A DNA stretch of 64,000 bases from Alkaliflexus imshenetskii DSM 15055 (GTDB lineage Bacteria > Bacteroidota > Bacteroidia > Bacteroidales > Marinilabiliaceae), in the NCBI RefSeq assembly GCF_000517065.1, contig NZ_KI912105.1, positions 2,941,684 to 3,005,683 of the forward strand, written 5' to 3'. This document shows positions 26,418-36,107 of this stretch, one piece after another. The position numbers and the translations under genes were made by a program. The notes under the pieces are model-generated. The model searched no databases, had not been told where the DNA came from, and was given only the letters and a program-made list of their open reading frames with translations. Position 1 is the stretch's first letter. Each line of letters starts with the position of its first letter.

Positions 26418-28226
26418 ATGAAGCGAGCGATTTTGAGTTTGGTTACAGTGTTTTTTGTTGTGTTAAATATCTATGCAGCAGGATTCTATGTTTCAGTAAA
26501 TGGGACTGCACGAGGCAACGGCACGAGGGCGAATCCGTGGAACCTACAAACAGCACTAAATCATCCATCCTCAGTGGTGGCGGGTGATACAATATGGATT
26601 TTGGGAGGTACTTACAGGGGTGAGTTTACCTCTGTAATTCGCGGTAGAGAAGGTGCGCCGATTTTTGTGCGGGCATTTCCCGGGCAAGAGGTTGTACTTG
26701 ATGGAAATGTGAATACAGTTGAGTCGGCAGTATTAAATATCACCGGACAACATGCCTGGTATTGGGGGCTGACCATTACAAACAGCGATGCAACCGGAAA
26801 TAATTATTATAAGGATGGAGTCTATTTTGCGGGACCTAACAATAAATTAATCAATTGCCGCATCTATAATAATGGAGGCAATGGCGTGGGGTTCTGGCGG
26901 CCAGCCCTGAATTCAGAAGTGTATGGCTGTGTGATATATAATAACGGATTTAGTGGATCAACCAGAGGACACGGTCATGGTATTTATTCGCAGAATGAGA
27001 CAGGAACTAAAATTATCAGGGAGAATATTCTGTTTCATTCACATGGAAATGGTATTCAGATTTATACCGAAGGTGGATCCATTATGGGGTATCTCATCGA
27101 AGGAAATACCATCTTTAACAGTGGCATTCCTGGTGCTGGTGCCATCGACCGTAACATTATTATTGGAGGACTTCAGCCAGCAGATCGTATCTCAATTGTT
27201 GGCAACTATCTTTACAACCGAGCCAATATTACTTCAAAGGCGAGTGTGCAACTAGGCTATTCGGCCGTAAACCGAAATGCTGAGTTCTCTGGCAATTATA
27301 TTGTCGATGGTAGCTTGTATATGATGAGTGGATGGAACTCTTTGCAGGTGACCAACAACAGTTTTATTGCAAGAAACTCGGGAATGCAGTTAATTGCTTT
27401 CGATAATTATAGCAATATAGCCACGCCATTATTTAATAACAACCAGTACTTTGTTGGCAATTTGGCTACACGTACATTCACTGCATGGCAAACTTTTAGC
27501 CGGCAGGATGCCAACAGCACTTATTCGAGTTCAGTGCCTTCTCAAACACGTGTGATATTGCAACCAAACCGATATGAACAGGGAAGAGGACACATTATTG
27601 TTTACAACTGGGGCAGGGAGACCAATCGATTGGTGAACCTGAGTTCCGTTGTCAGAAATGGTTCACAGTTTCAGATTTGGGATGCTACAAATATAGCCGC
27701 AGGCCCCTTGGTTAGAGGGGTTTATGCCGGAGGTAATGTGCAGATTCCGTTACAGCTTACTCAGATTGAATTGCCAATACGGTCAGATAGCTACAGAGAT
27801 ATTTTGCGTCATACCCTCCCCGAGTTCGGAGTATTTATTGTTACGTCATCCGCTAACGATGGGAATGTTTCCATTGGTGATGTTATCAATGAAGAGCAAC
27901 CTCTGAAAATATCTGCTTGTCATCCCAATCCTACGGTCGATTTATTGGTTGTGGAGTATAAATCACCGGCTGCCATGGTTCTGAATATTGATGTTATTGA
28001 TAGTGCCGGCCGTATGGTTATGAGAGATACTCACAATGCCACTCCCGGCGATAATTCCTACGTTACCAATCTGGCTTCGTTACACGGCGGAGTCTATTTG
28101 GTGGTTATTTCCGATGGCAAAAACCAATCGGCAACCTGTAAGGTACTTAAACGTGATTTTGCCATCAACCTGGTTCCTGAGGTAATGGAATTAACTGAAG
28201 AGTCTTTGCCGGGCATGAAGCCGTGA
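26418..28226 (+). CDS. Secreted right-handed beta-helix protein with T9SS sorting domain
   Basis: 602 residues. The first 20 residues (MKRAILSLVTVFFVVLNIYA) form a signal peptide. Residues about 22-330 are a parallel beta-helix of pectate-lyase/polysaccharide-lyase type: ANPWNLQTAL, VAGDTIWILGGTYRGEF, GLTITNSDATGNNYYKDGVYF, NCRIYNNGGNGVGFW, then repeated ENILFHSHGNGIQIY and EGNTIFNSG. Residues about 500-578 are a type IX secretion sorting domain (HPNPTVDLLVVEY, VIDSAGRMV, LHGGVYLVVI, CKVLK). About 23 residues follow the usual end of that domain, which is unusual. It should be exported to the cell surface, where it might bind, cleave or epimerise a polysaccharide; catalytic residues were not identified. 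It converges with the Wza/Wzc genes. Confidence 0.8.
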   Translation: MKRAILSLVTVFFVVLNIYAAGFYVSVNGTARGNGTRANPWNLQTALNHPSSVVAGDTIWILGGTYRGEFTSVIRGREGAPIFVRAFPGQEVVLDGNVNTVESAVLNITGQHAWYWGLTITNSDATGNNYYKDGVYFAGPNNKLINCRIYNNGGNGVGFWRPALNSEVYGCVIYNNGFSGSTRGHGHGIYSQNETGTKIIRENILFHSHGNGIQIYTEGGSIMGYLIEGNTIFNSGIPGAGAIDRNIIIGGLQPADRISIVGNYLYNRANITSKASVQLGYSAVNRNAEFSGNYIVDGSLYMMSGWNSLQVTNNSFIARNSGMQLIAFDNYSNIATPLFNNNQYFVGNLATRTFTAWQTFSRQDANSTYSSSVPSQTRVILQPNRYEQGRGHIIVYNWGRETNRLVNLSSVVRNGSQFQIWDATNIAAGPLVRGVYAGGNVQIPLQLTQIELPIRSDSYRDILRHTLPEFGVFIVTSSANDGNVSIGDVINEEQPLKISACHPNPTVDLLVVEYKSPAAMVLNIDVIDSAGRMVMRDTHNATPGDNSYVTNLASLHGGVYLVVISDGKNQSATCKVLKRDFAINLVPEVMELTEESLPGMKP

Positions 28227-28241
28227 CATAAAGTTTGATAT

Positions 28242-28290
28242 GAAACCAAAACAGGCTGATGAATCAACTTCACCAGCCTGTTTTGGTTTC
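28242..28290. terminator. Bidirectional terminator between convergent genes
   Basis: A perfect 17-bp stem: GAAACCAAAACAGGCTG (28242-28258) and CAGCCTGTTTTGGTTTC (28274-28290) with a 15-nt loop. It lies between the plus-strand beta-helix gene and the minus-strand tyrosine-kinase gene and can serve both. Confidence 0.9.
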
Positions 28291-28317
28291 TGTGCTTTTT
28301 TCTCAGCACTGTTTTGT

Positions 28318-30663
28318 TTAGTTTGAGGTAGTTACTGAGTTAAAGTACTTATTCTTAACATTATACCCGTAGTTATAGCTGTACTCTTTTCTATGGAAAG
28401 GTATTCCGTTCATTAGAATGCTCAAATGCGGAATGTTTTTGCTCTTTTCATCTTTCAGGTTCATTGTTAAAATCGGTTTTGGCGTAGTGTTATGCCTTAC
28501 AACCAATATGTTTACATCGGCGTAAGGAACAAGCAGGTGGGCATCTGCTACCAATCCAATGGGTGGCGTATCCAGAATTACAATGTCATAATCTTCCTGA
28601 AGCTGCTCAATGAATTGAATTGTCCCCTGTTTGGCAATTAATTCGGCCGGGTTTGGAGGTATACTGCCTGCAAATATGATGTGGAGGTTGGCCTGACTGC
28701 TATCTTTGAAGATAATCGTGCCCAAATCACTCTCTTTACCCGAAATGTAGCTGCTTAAGCCATGTCCGTTGACCGATATTTTTGCTTGTTTTGCCAAAGA
28801 TGGTCTTCTCAGGTCAAACTCAACTAAGATTGTCTTTTTGTTCAGATGTGCAAATGAGCGCGCAAGGTTTAGAGCGCAGAATGATTTGCCTTCTGATGGC
28901 AAAGTGCTGGTAAGCAATATTGTTTTCGACTTCTTGTCTGTTGCATAATAGCCCAGAGATGTGCGCACGTTTCTAAAGGCCTCTGCAAGCATTGTATTGG
29001 CCTGATTGGCGTGTTTATTCTCCTTGGAAAGGGTCTTGTGTAAAGGTATTTGGCCAATGATTGGGAGATCTGATATCTCCTTCACATCTTCAACTTCCTG
29101 AACTTTATTGTTTAGGAATATAATCATGAAAATGATAACCGAAGGAATTAGCAAGCCTATAATCAAAATCATTAACAGATATTGTTTTGTGTTTGGCACC
29201 ACCTTTCCACGTGATATGGCTTCTTCAACAATCTCGTTGTCGGGCATGTTGGCTGCTTTGGCCAACTGAGCCTCGGTCAGTTTTGTTAGAAGAAAGGTGT
29301 ATGTTTCGTTGTTCATCTCCCGTGTGCGCTGTATGTTAAGGAGACGCTGCTCTGTTTTTGGAAGTTTTTGAATTTCAAGGCTGAGATTGTAAAGCCTGTT
29401 ATTTACATCGTTTAGCGTGAGGTTTGTAGTGGCAATCACACTTCGGATGGTCTCAATGATGCTTACTTTAAGGTTTTCAATGCTGGCGTTAATCCTTGTA
29501 ATGTTTGGGTTATCCGTGGTGGCGTTAAACAATAGCGCCGATTTCTCGGCATTTAGTGCCGACAGCTGCCCAATGAGCTGGCTCAAAATAGGATCCTCTA
29601 TGCCCATAGAGGATGGTGCTATTATGTTTTTTACATCTCTGTTGTTTTGTATATAGTCAATCAGGTAATTGTAATAGTCCATTTTAGCTAGTATTCCAGC
29701 TCTTTGATTCTCAAGGTCTTGTGATTGGCTGATAATCATCTGTCCCTGATAGGAGACATCCATAACCTGGTTACGCGATCTAAAATCCTCCAATATGTTT
29801 TCAGCTGCACCAAGTGAATCTGCAACGCCAATAAGCTGTTTTTCAATAAAATCAATAGTGTTGAGAGCTATCTGGTTCTTTCTATCCAGAGTGTAGTTAA
29901 CGGAGTTGTTTGCCAACTTGTTTAGAAAATCGACCCCTTTCTGTATGTTATTTTCCATGATGGAGAGTTCAACAATGGATGCTCCAAATTGAACCCTGCG
30001 CATGGATATTTTTGACTGATACTGCCCTGCCATCCGTCTTATGTTGTTGATGGTGAAGCTGTAGGTGTTTTCATGATAGTTGCTTCCGGGAATATTCTCC
30101 TCAATAGGTACAATGGTGAAGGAGAATCGTGGATGGTTAACCTTTTCAAAGAAGTTTACTTTACGCGAAAATTCACCACCATTCTCCCAGGTAAGCAAAA
30201 ATTGGTCGCGCGAGAGAAACTTAATTTTAAATGCCAGGTCGGTTGGTTTTACCTCTGAAGAATCAATAATTACTCTAAATGGTGAATAATTATATATCTC
30301 CTGAGGCCTGAATATACTCTCTCTAAAATAGGACACTTCAAAGTCAAGCTGTCTGAGTGTACGCTCTATTTGTCGGCGCGAGGTAAGGATAATCAGTTGG
30401 TTTTCCATGTGGCTCTGGTTTCCCAGAGAGATACCGGGCAACGCATTGTCGCCAACACCAACGCGAGGCGCAGCTTCACCAGCATCAGAAATTAGTAGCT
30501 GCACACTGATACGATAAAGCGGTACGGTTGTCTTATATGAAGCAAATGCTGCAATCAGGGCAATGAGAATAAATACTGGGTATATGTACCAGTATCTTAA
30601 AATTTTGAAGAATAATTTCTTAAAATCAATATTACGCTCCAATTCAACTTCTTCGTTCTTCAT
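28318..30663 (-). CDS. Wzc-like polysaccharide co-polymerase / tyrosine autokinase
   Basis: 781 residues from the ATG at 30663 (a TTG three codons earlier is less likely). A first membrane segment (IYPVFILIALIAAFASY) opens a Wzz domain, followed by a long periplasmic coiled region (residues about 230-460) and a second segment (YLLMILIIGLLIPSVIIFMIIFL). The cytoplasmic BY-kinase domain has Walker A TLPSEGKSFCALNLA near residue 585, Walker A' VEFDLRRPSLA, and Walker B DIVILDTPPIGLVAD. The C-terminus is tyrosine-rich (EYSYNYGYNVKNKYF), the autophosphorylation cluster. It controls chain length and export of capsule or exopolysaccharide with the Wza-like protein encoded just upstream (16-nt gap). 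Confidence 0.93.
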   Translation of the reverse strand: MKNEEVELERNIDFKKLFFKILRYWYIYPVFILIALIAAFASYKTTVPLYRISVQLLISDAGEAAPRVGVGDNALPGISLGNQSHMENQLIILTSRRQIERTLRQLDFEVSYFRESIFRPQEIYNYSPFRVIIDSSEVKPTDLAFKIKFLSRDQFLLTWENGGEFSRKVNFFEKVNHPRFSFTIVPIEENIPGSNYHENTYSFTINNIRRMAGQYQSKISMRRVQFGASIVELSIMENNIQKGVDFLNKLANNSVNYTLDRKNQIALNTIDFIEKQLIGVADSLGAAENILEDFRSRNQVMDVSYQGQMIISQSQDLENQRAGILAKMDYYNYLIDYIQNNRDVKNIIAPSSMGIEDPILSQLIGQLSALNAEKSALLFNATTDNPNITRINASIENLKVSIIETIRSVIATTNLTLNDVNNRLYNLSLEIQKLPKTEQRLLNIQRTREMNNETYTFLLTKLTEAQLAKAANMPDNEIVEEAISRGKVVPNTKQYLLMILIIGLLIPSVIIFMIIFLNNKVQEVEDVKEISDLPIIGQIPLHKTLSKENKHANQANTMLAEAFRNVRTSLGYYATDKKSKTILLTSTLPSEGKSFCALNLARSFAHLNKKTILVEFDLRRPSLAKQAKISVNGHGLSSYISGKESDLGTIIFKDSSQANLHIIFAGSIPPNPAELIAKQGTIQFIEQLQEDYDIVILDTPPIGLVADAHLLVPYADVNILVVRHNTTPKPILTMNLKDEKSKNIPHLSILMNGIPFHRKEYSYNYGYNVKNKYFNSVTTSN

Positions 30664-30679
30664 GATATACAATTAGGGG

Positions 30680-31462
30680 TTAATTTGTAACAATTGAATA
30701 GATAAGGAGTGAAGCACTCATAAAACTCATAGCAAAGGATAGCGGGATGGATGATAGCGTCCATTGCTTCAACCTTCTAGGTTCCACATATACAATATCG
30801 CCTGGTTTGAGATAGAAATAAGGCGAATACATGATTCGCTCGTCGGTTGTATCAATGATTAGCATTTGGGGTATGTCACCATCTTTACGTATTAGCCTCA
30901 CTCTTTTTCGGTTGGCAAAGTCGGTCATGTCTCCGGCAAGGGCAATGGCTTCGATGATGGATATCTCTTCACTGTTCATGAGAAATCGCCCGGGACCGGT
31001 TACCTCACCCATTACAGTGATGTTGTCGTTGAGAAGCTTAACAATGGCACCGCTCTGGTCTATGTATTTGCTTGCTGCCAGCTCTACTTTTCTGGCAATT
31101 TCATTCAGAGAGAGGCCTGCTACATAAATTTTTCCAATAAATGGATAGTCGATGGCGCCGTCTAATCCTACCCGATATCCCAGAAGGCTTGCTGACATCG
31201 GGTTGCCGGCCATGGTTGTGTATCCGGATTCGTTGTTTAGGAATGCTGAAGAGCGTTCATCTAAGCTCGTAACCCTAATGTAGAGAAGGTCGTTGGGTTT
31301 TACCAGGTAGTCTTTTTTCTCAATTTTATATTGTCCTTCAAGTTCATCGAGTTTCCTCGCCATATCACCTTGTAAATATATCGATTCCTTCAGGGGAACG
31401 CAAGACGAAAAGCCTATCAGTAAGGATAAGATGGTTAAAATGGAGTAACGGTTTAGTTTCAT
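30680..31462 (-). CDS. Wza-like polysaccharide export outer-membrane lipoprotein
   Basis: 260 residues. MKLNRYSILTILSLLIGFSSC is a lipoprotein signal with the acylated Cys at residue 21. Residues about 50-140 carry the Poly_export segment (YLVKPNDLLYIRVTSLDER, IDYPFIGKIYVAGLSLNEIARKVE) and residues about 145-225 a SLBB domain (ITVMGEVTGPGRFLMNSEEISIIEAIALAG, YLKPGDIVYVEPRRL). A C-terminal hydrophobic helix (LSFAMSFMSASLLIYSIV) may cross the outer membrane, as in Wza. It forms the export channel for the polysaccharide and pairs with the Wzc-like kinase downstream. The unit starts divergently from comEC. Confidence 0.93.
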   Translation of the reverse strand: MKLNRYSILTILSLLIGFSSCVPLKESIYLQGDMARKLDELEGQYKIEKKDYLVKPNDLLYIRVTSLDERSSAFLNNESGYTTMAGNPMSASLLGYRVGLDGAIDYPFIGKIYVAGLSLNEIARKVELAASKYIDQSGAIVKLLNDNITVMGEVTGPGRFLMNSEEISIIEAIALAGDMTDFANRKRVRLIRKDGDIPQMLIIDTTDERIMYSPYFYLKPGDIVYVEPRRLKQWTLSSIPLSFAMSFMSASLLIYSIVTN

Positions 31463-31784
31463 ACCAATATCAATTTATGCATGTGCAATTTAATGATTTG
31501 AATGTTAAGTGATACAAATATTTATGGTGGTTTTATCACTTGTTTGCATTAGTTGGTCAAATTATATACGAGTGTTTTAGTCTTTAAATTTTGTGTTTTC
31601 ATTTTTTAGAATACGTATTTTTATAGATGTCTTAATCTTCTTCATTTCTGATGTATGCTATTTGATGGTGTTTCAAGTGTTTGTTTGTCAAATTCTTTTG
31701 AGTGTATGTTTGTTGTTGTTGTTATTAAAGATTATTTTCAGTAAATTAAACGAATCACTATTTATACCTTAATCCTGTGTCTTT
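31463..31784. other. Divergent AT-rich region between wza-like gene and comEC
   Basis: 322 nt, strongly T-rich, including the simple stretch TGTTGTTGTTGTTATT near 31708. It should carry two promoters, but no full -33/-7 match was seen. No gene is supported. Confidence 0.4.
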
Positions 31785-33860
31785 ATGTCAATTCTTCGAC
31801 AGACTCCCTTTTTGAGAATGTTTGTGCCGTTGGCCACCGGTATTGGTTCTGGTTTTTGGCTAAGTGGCATTCGGCCTTCAGCGTTTTTTCTATCCATAGT
31901 AATAAGTGTCCTGCTCATCTTACTTATCAGTTTATACACCAAAGCGCGACAGCATTATGGACTTCGATGGATGTATGGAGTCATCGCGTTCCTGTTTCTC
32001 TTTTTTTGTGGTTTCCTGCTTTATGATTTAAGCCATCCAAAACTGATTTCTGATGAGCATCCTCTCGAAGCGCATGGTATTGCCGAATCGTTTGAGGTTC
32101 GCGAAAACGGATGGAGTCGTATGATAATGAAGCCTTTGAATGTGTTTTTGGAGGGCGATTTGGTGAATGGTTTTACCGATGGCTTATGGATGGTCATGGT
32201 AAAGGGAGAGTTGGAAAACGATATTCAGCCTGGTACTTTGGTTTTTGTATCGGGAACACTCCGGGAATTTCCTGCCGCATCTAATCCCGAGGCTTTTGAC
32301 TACGGTCAGTATCTTGCTCGAAATGGCTTTTCCGGACAGATGTTTATCCGTTCAAATTACTTACAAGTATTGGAAAGTACACCAGCAGTTTCATTCAGGC
32401 TTATCGCAGCCGATGTGAGGGAGGGCGTATCACAAACATTGCATAGGTATGGCGTTTCTGATGCAAATTTACCGGTGATTAGCGCGCTTTTGCTTGGCAA
32501 TCGTCAGGGGCTCGACCGGGAAACGACGGAACAGTTTATACGGAGTGGTGCAATACACATTCTGGCGGTCTCAGGATTGCATGTGGGTATTCTTTTTCTC
32601 ATGATAAATGCGGTGCTCTCGTTGTTTTTTAGTTCACGTCATCCGGCACGCATTGTTATCTCTATTTCGCTGCTTTTTATCTATGCCTTTATAACCGGCT
32701 TTAGCCCATCGGTTTCGCGTGCGGTGCTTATGTTCGCAATTTTACAGGTTGGGAAGGCTTTTAACAGAGAAGCAAACATGTATAACTTACTCTGTGTTTC
32801 TGCCTTTATCTTACTGATATGTAATCCAATGTTTTTGTTTCATGCCGGCTTTTGGCTGAGTCATCTGGCCGTGGCAGGTATTGTAGCATTCTATCCGGTT
32901 ATCAATGGATTGGTCACATTTCGATTTATTGTTTGGCGCTGGCTCTGGTCAATACTTTCGGTCTCGCTGGCAGCGCAGATTACAACATTCCCCTATTCCA
33001 TCTATATGTTTGGTGCGTTTCCACTCTATTTTCTCTTGGCCAATGGGTTTGTATTACCTGTTGTGGCGCCTATTTTGATATTCTCTTTTTTGGTGCTGAT
33101 GTTGCAACCATTCACATTTTTAGCACATGTGGCGGGTGGTTTACTCAATGCGCTTATCGATTTTATGGTAGCGATGGTTTCATGGATCGAAGGACTACCG
33201 GGTGCCTACGCAGAGTATTTGTGGTTTTCTTTACCACTCATGGTGGCGCTTTATGCTTTGGTGTTTTTCTTATATCGTTTATATGTCAGGCCATCCTGGG
33301 GAGGATGGTTAAGGTTAACGGTAGCTGCTCTGTTCGTATGCGTTATTGCCAATGTTCAATTTGTATCAAAAGCATCTGCCCATACGTTAGTTGTGTATGA
33401 TGTCGGAAAACACATCCTAATAGATATAGTACAGAACGGGAGTGTAAGTCAGTTTTACTCTGAGGGACTAGATGATCGCGCAAAACGTTATGCACGTGAT
33501 GGTTTTATCAGGTCTCGGCGATTGCGGGATGCCGATACACACATTCTGAAATCTCCCGGCGCAATGGAGAGTGCAGAGGTTATTGAGTTCGAAGCAGTTG
33601 GGTTAACGTATATGATTGTCAATGGAAACGGAACTATTACCATCCCTCAAACGTTTAAATACAGAGTTGATTGCCTCATCCTAAACGGGGCTTTGCGGGT
33701 CGAACCTGAGGTGCTTTTGTCATCTGTTGAGTGTAGCAGGGTTGTGTTGGCAACGGATTGTCCACCCTGGATGTTGGTGAAGTGGGAGGCGATGAGCAGT
33801 GAGAAGGGAGTAAATCTCCACAATGTACGTAAACATGGCGCGTTTGTAGCATCTAACTAG
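31785..33860 (+). CDS. comEC: ComEC/Rec2-type DNA-uptake channel, without metallo-lactamase domain
   Basis: 691 residues. An N-terminal hydrophobic region (three segments to residue 85), an OB-like soluble part (residues about 90-190, with ASNPEAFDYGQYLARNGFSGQMF), then the Competence domain of about eight segments, marked by RSGAIHILAVSGLHVGIL near residue 250 and FITGFSPSVSRAVLMF near 300. ComEC transports single-stranded DNA across the inner membrane during transformation. The Gram-positive type ends in a metallo-beta-lactamase domain; here residues about 520-691 show no HxHxDH, so that domain is absent, as in other Bacteroidota. No other competence gene is nearby. Confidence 0.88.
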   Translation: MSILRQTPFLRMFVPLATGIGSGFWLSGIRPSAFFLSIVISVLLILLISLYTKARQHYGLRWMYGVIAFLFLFFCGFLLYDLSHPKLISDEHPLEAHGIAESFEVRENGWSRMIMKPLNVFLEGDLVNGFTDGLWMVMVKGELENDIQPGTLVFVSGTLREFPAASNPEAFDYGQYLARNGFSGQMFIRSNYLQVLESTPAVSFRLIAADVREGVSQTLHRYGVSDANLPVISALLLGNRQGLDRETTEQFIRSGAIHILAVSGLHVGILFLMINAVLSLFFSSRHPARIVISISLLFIYAFITGFSPSVSRAVLMFAILQVGKAFNREANMYNLLCVSAFILLICNPMFLFHAGFWLSHLAVAGIVAFYPVINGLVTFRFIVWRWLWSILSVSLAAQITTFPYSIYMFGAFPLYFLLANGFVLPVVAPILIFSFLVLMLQPFTFLAHVAGGLLNALIDFMVAMVSWIEGLPGAYAEYLWFSLPLMVALYALVFFLYRLYVRPSWGGWLRLTVAALFVCVIANVQFVSKASAHTLVVYDVGKHILIDIVQNGSVSQFYSEGLDDRAKRYARDGFIRSRRLRDADTHILKSPGAMESAEVIEFEAVGLTYMIVNGNGTITIPQTFKYRVDCLILNGALRVEPEVLLSSVECSRVVLATDCPPWMLVKWEAMSSEKGVNLHNVRKHGAFVASN

Positions 33861-33956
33861 AATACCTTTTTTCTTGTTGCCGATTCCCGTGCTTTTGTTT
33901 CGCTATTTGGTTTTTATTCTCTTATTTTGCTGCCTGTTTGTTCAAAAAATTAGGAA

Positions 33957-35297
33957 ATGAAGATTTTGATTGCCGGAGCCGGAGAGGTTGGGAGTCATCT
34001 TGCAAAGCTATTTTGCAATGAGGATCACGATGTTATTCTTATGGATAGCGATGAGACGAAATTGCGCAAGGCGGAATCTCATTTTGATTTGATGACCGTA
34101 GTAGGGTCTGTAACTTCAATCGAAGATCTTAAAAGTGCACAGGTTAAGTCGTGTGATCTGTTTATCGCTGTGCCACCTTACGAGGAAGTAAGCATTCTAT
34201 CGGCTATGCTCGCCAAAAAGTTAGGCGCTCGCAAAACCTTTGCACGCATTAATAACAATGAATATCTGCAGCCCGAAAACAAAGAGTATTTCAGGCAATT
34301 GGGCGTAGATGAGATAATTTACCCCGAACACCTGGGTGCACGCGAAATTATGGCATCGCTCAAACAGGTAGGTATACGTCAGATGTTTGAATTCAGCGAT
34401 GGCAGACTATTGCTGTATGCTGTAAAAATTAGAGATAATGCACCCATCGTAGGTCTTACTCTCTCGCAGGCCTCTGCCATGCACGAAACCAATGATTATT
34501 TCACTGTTGCCATTAACCGCGATGGCAAAACAATTATTCCGCGCGGAAACGATATGTTCCAGCATAACGACCTGGCTTATGTGGTTACCACCAAATCGGG
34601 TGCCAAACAGCTGCTCGACGATGCCGGAAAGGTTCAGTATGAGGTGCGCAATGTGATGATACTTGGGGGCAGTCGCATCGGAAAAAAAGTGGCCAAGGAA
34701 CTGGAGTACCAATACCATATAAAACTTATCGAGATTAATCGTGAAAAAAGTGCGCGCTTAGCCGATTATCTTGAAAATACCCTGGTAATAAATGGCGATG
34801 GTCGAAACCTGGATCTTTTAAAAGACGAAGGTATCGGAAAAACGGATGCTTTTATTGCAGTAACCGGCAATTCGGAAGTAAACATTCTGGCATGCCAGCT
34901 GGCTAAAAAAATGGGCGTTAAGAAAACCGTGGCCGAGGTTGAGAATATGGATTATATCGATTTGGCCGAGAACATTGGCATTGGCACCATCATCAATAAA
35001 AAACTTATTGCGGCCAGCTACATATACCGGCACACATTTAAAGCCAATGTGTCGTACGTAAAATGTCTTACTGCCACTGATGCCGATGTGCTTGAACTAA
35101 TAGCTCAGAATGGCTCGAAGATTACCCGCGGTACACTCAAAGAGCTTGACTTACCAAAGGATATGAATATTGGAGGTGTTATCAGAGGCGACGAGGTTAT
35201 TATTCCTAACGGCAGCACACGTATTCAGCCGAGTGATAAGGTGGTGGTGTTTGCACTACCCTCGGGAATTAAAAAGGTCGAAAAAATGTTTTTGTAG
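33957..35297 (+). CDS. trkA: TrkA, NAD-binding regulatory subunit of the Trk potassium uptake system
   Basis: 446 residues with two RCK units. KILIAGAGEVGSHLAKLF (residues 2-19) and NVMILGGSRIGKKVAKEL near residue 233 are two Rossmann NAD-binding motifs, each followed by an acidic residue that binds the ribose (MDSDE and EINRE). Two RCK-C segments follow each (APIVGLTLSQASAMH and KITRGTLKELDLPKDMNIGGVIRGDEV). TrkA gates the membrane channel TrkH/TrkG on the cytoplasmic side. The channel gene is not immediately downstream; the next gene is convergent, so it must lie elsewhere. Starts 96 nt after comEC. Confidence 0.95.
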   Translation: MKILIAGAGEVGSHLAKLFCNEDHDVILMDSDETKLRKAESHFDLMTVVGSVTSIEDLKSAQVKSCDLFIAVPPYEEVSILSAMLAKKLGARKTFARINNNEYLQPENKEYFRQLGVDEIIYPEHLGAREIMASLKQVGIRQMFEFSDGRLLLYAVKIRDNAPIVGLTLSQASAMHETNDYFTVAINRDGKTIIPRGNDMFQHNDLAYVVTTKSGAKQLLDDAGKVQYEVRNVMILGGSRIGKKVAKELEYQYHIKLIEINREKSARLADYLENTLVINGDGRNLDLLKDEGIGKTDAFIAVTGNSEVNILACQLAKKMGVKKTVAEVENMDYIDLAENIGIGTIINKKLIAASYIYRHTFKANVSYVKCLTATDADVLELIAQNGSKITRGTLKELDLPKDMNIGGVIRGDEVIIPNGSTRIQPSDKVVVFALPSGIKKVEKMFL

Positions 35298-35307
35298 AGG
35301 TTGGTAT

Positions 35308-35922
35308 CTATTCAACTAAATCGCCTTTTCCTTGACGTATTATCTCAAACGGAAACGTTGTGCAATCCACAATGGTTGATGCTTCGTTTCCTCCGTAGCC
35401 ACCATCAATAACCGCATCAACCAAGTTGTTGTACTTCTCGTGAATCAGTTCCGGATCTGTAGTGTATTCAATTATCTCATCTTCGTCGCGAATTGAAGTG
35501 CTTAATACGGGGTTGCCCAATTCTTTCACAATCTCCAGTATTATCGGATTGTCAGGAATCCGAAAACCCACGGTTTTTTTGTTGTTTTTGAAGAGTTTTG
35601 GGATGTTTGAACTCGCTGGAAGGATAAAAGTAAATGGTCCGGGCAGGTTGCGTTTAAGTAGTTTAAATGTGTGATTGTCCAGAGCCTTGGTGTATTCTGA
35701 AAGGTGGCTCATGTCGTGACAAATGATGGAAAGGTGGTCTTTTTTAAGATTGAGCCCCTTAATCTGTGCAATTCTCTCTACGGCTTTGCTGTTGTTTATG
35801 TCACAGCCCAGTCCATATACCGTATCTGTAGGATAAATAACCAGTCCGCCTGATTGCAGTATTTCAACTGCCTTGCGAATTTCGCGGGGATTTGGATTCT
35901 CAGGGTAGATTTTGATTAACAT
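35308..35922 (-). CDS. L-threonylcarbamoyladenylate synthase (Sua5/YciO/YrdC family)
   Basis: 204 residues. GGLVIYPTDTVYGLGCDINNSKAVERIAQIKG near the N-terminus is the ATP/threonine binding core of Sua5-YrdC, followed by LSIICHDMSHLSEYTKALD and PGPFTFILPASSNIP, then TVGFRIPDNPIILEIVKELGNPVLSTSIRDED. It makes threonylcarbamoyl-AMP for the t6A modification of tRNAs; close relatives of the YciO branch have unclear function, and the KxR/SxN set cannot separate them here, so no symbol is given. It converges with trkA (10 nt between stops). Confidence 0.85.
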   Translation of the reverse strand: MLIKIYPENPNPREIRKAVEILQSGGLVIYPTDTVYGLGCDINNSKAVERIAQIKGLNLKKDHLSIICHDMSHLSEYTKALDNHTFKLLKRNLPGPFTFILPASSNIPKLFKNNKKTVGFRIPDNPIILEIVKELGNPVLSTSIRDEDEIIEYTTDPELIHEKYNNLVDAVIDGGYGGNEASTIVDCTTFPFEIIRQGKGDLVE

Positions 35923-35938
35923 GGCATTGCATTTTAAA

Positions 35939-35946
35939 CAAAGATA
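35939..35946 (-). promoter_or_regulatory. Putative -7 promoter element of the Sua5-like gene
   Basis: Minus-strand TATCTTTG, a perfect TAnnTTTG, ending 17 nt before the ATG at 35922. No -33 TTG at the expected spacing. Confidence 0.45.
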
Positions 35947-36076
35947 GAGATTTTTAAACGTGGTAAGGTAATCTGGCGTGAACTCTGTTTGGTTGGGTAA
36001 TTGTAGTTTTGTTGGTGGGCTAAGTTATCTGTTTTATTACGAGGTGCTTGCGTGTGTGGTCAGAAGCGGTAAGGCA

Positions 36077-36100
36077 CAAAAAAACCGACTATTGTCGGTT
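36077..36100 (-). terminator. Terminator of the SRP RNA - tRNA-Thr - tRNA-Tyr unit
   Basis: On the minus strand AACCGAC (36100-36094) pairs with GTCGGTT (36089-36083) around a 4-nt loop and runs into a stretch of Ts. It lies 7 nt past the end of tRNA-Tyr. Confidence 0.88.
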
Positions 36101-36107
36101 GATTGCG

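Noticed and set aside
32852-33400. 182-codon frame inside comEC
   Set aside because: Overlaps conserved membrane segments of ComEC in another frame; the hydrophobicity is a by-product.
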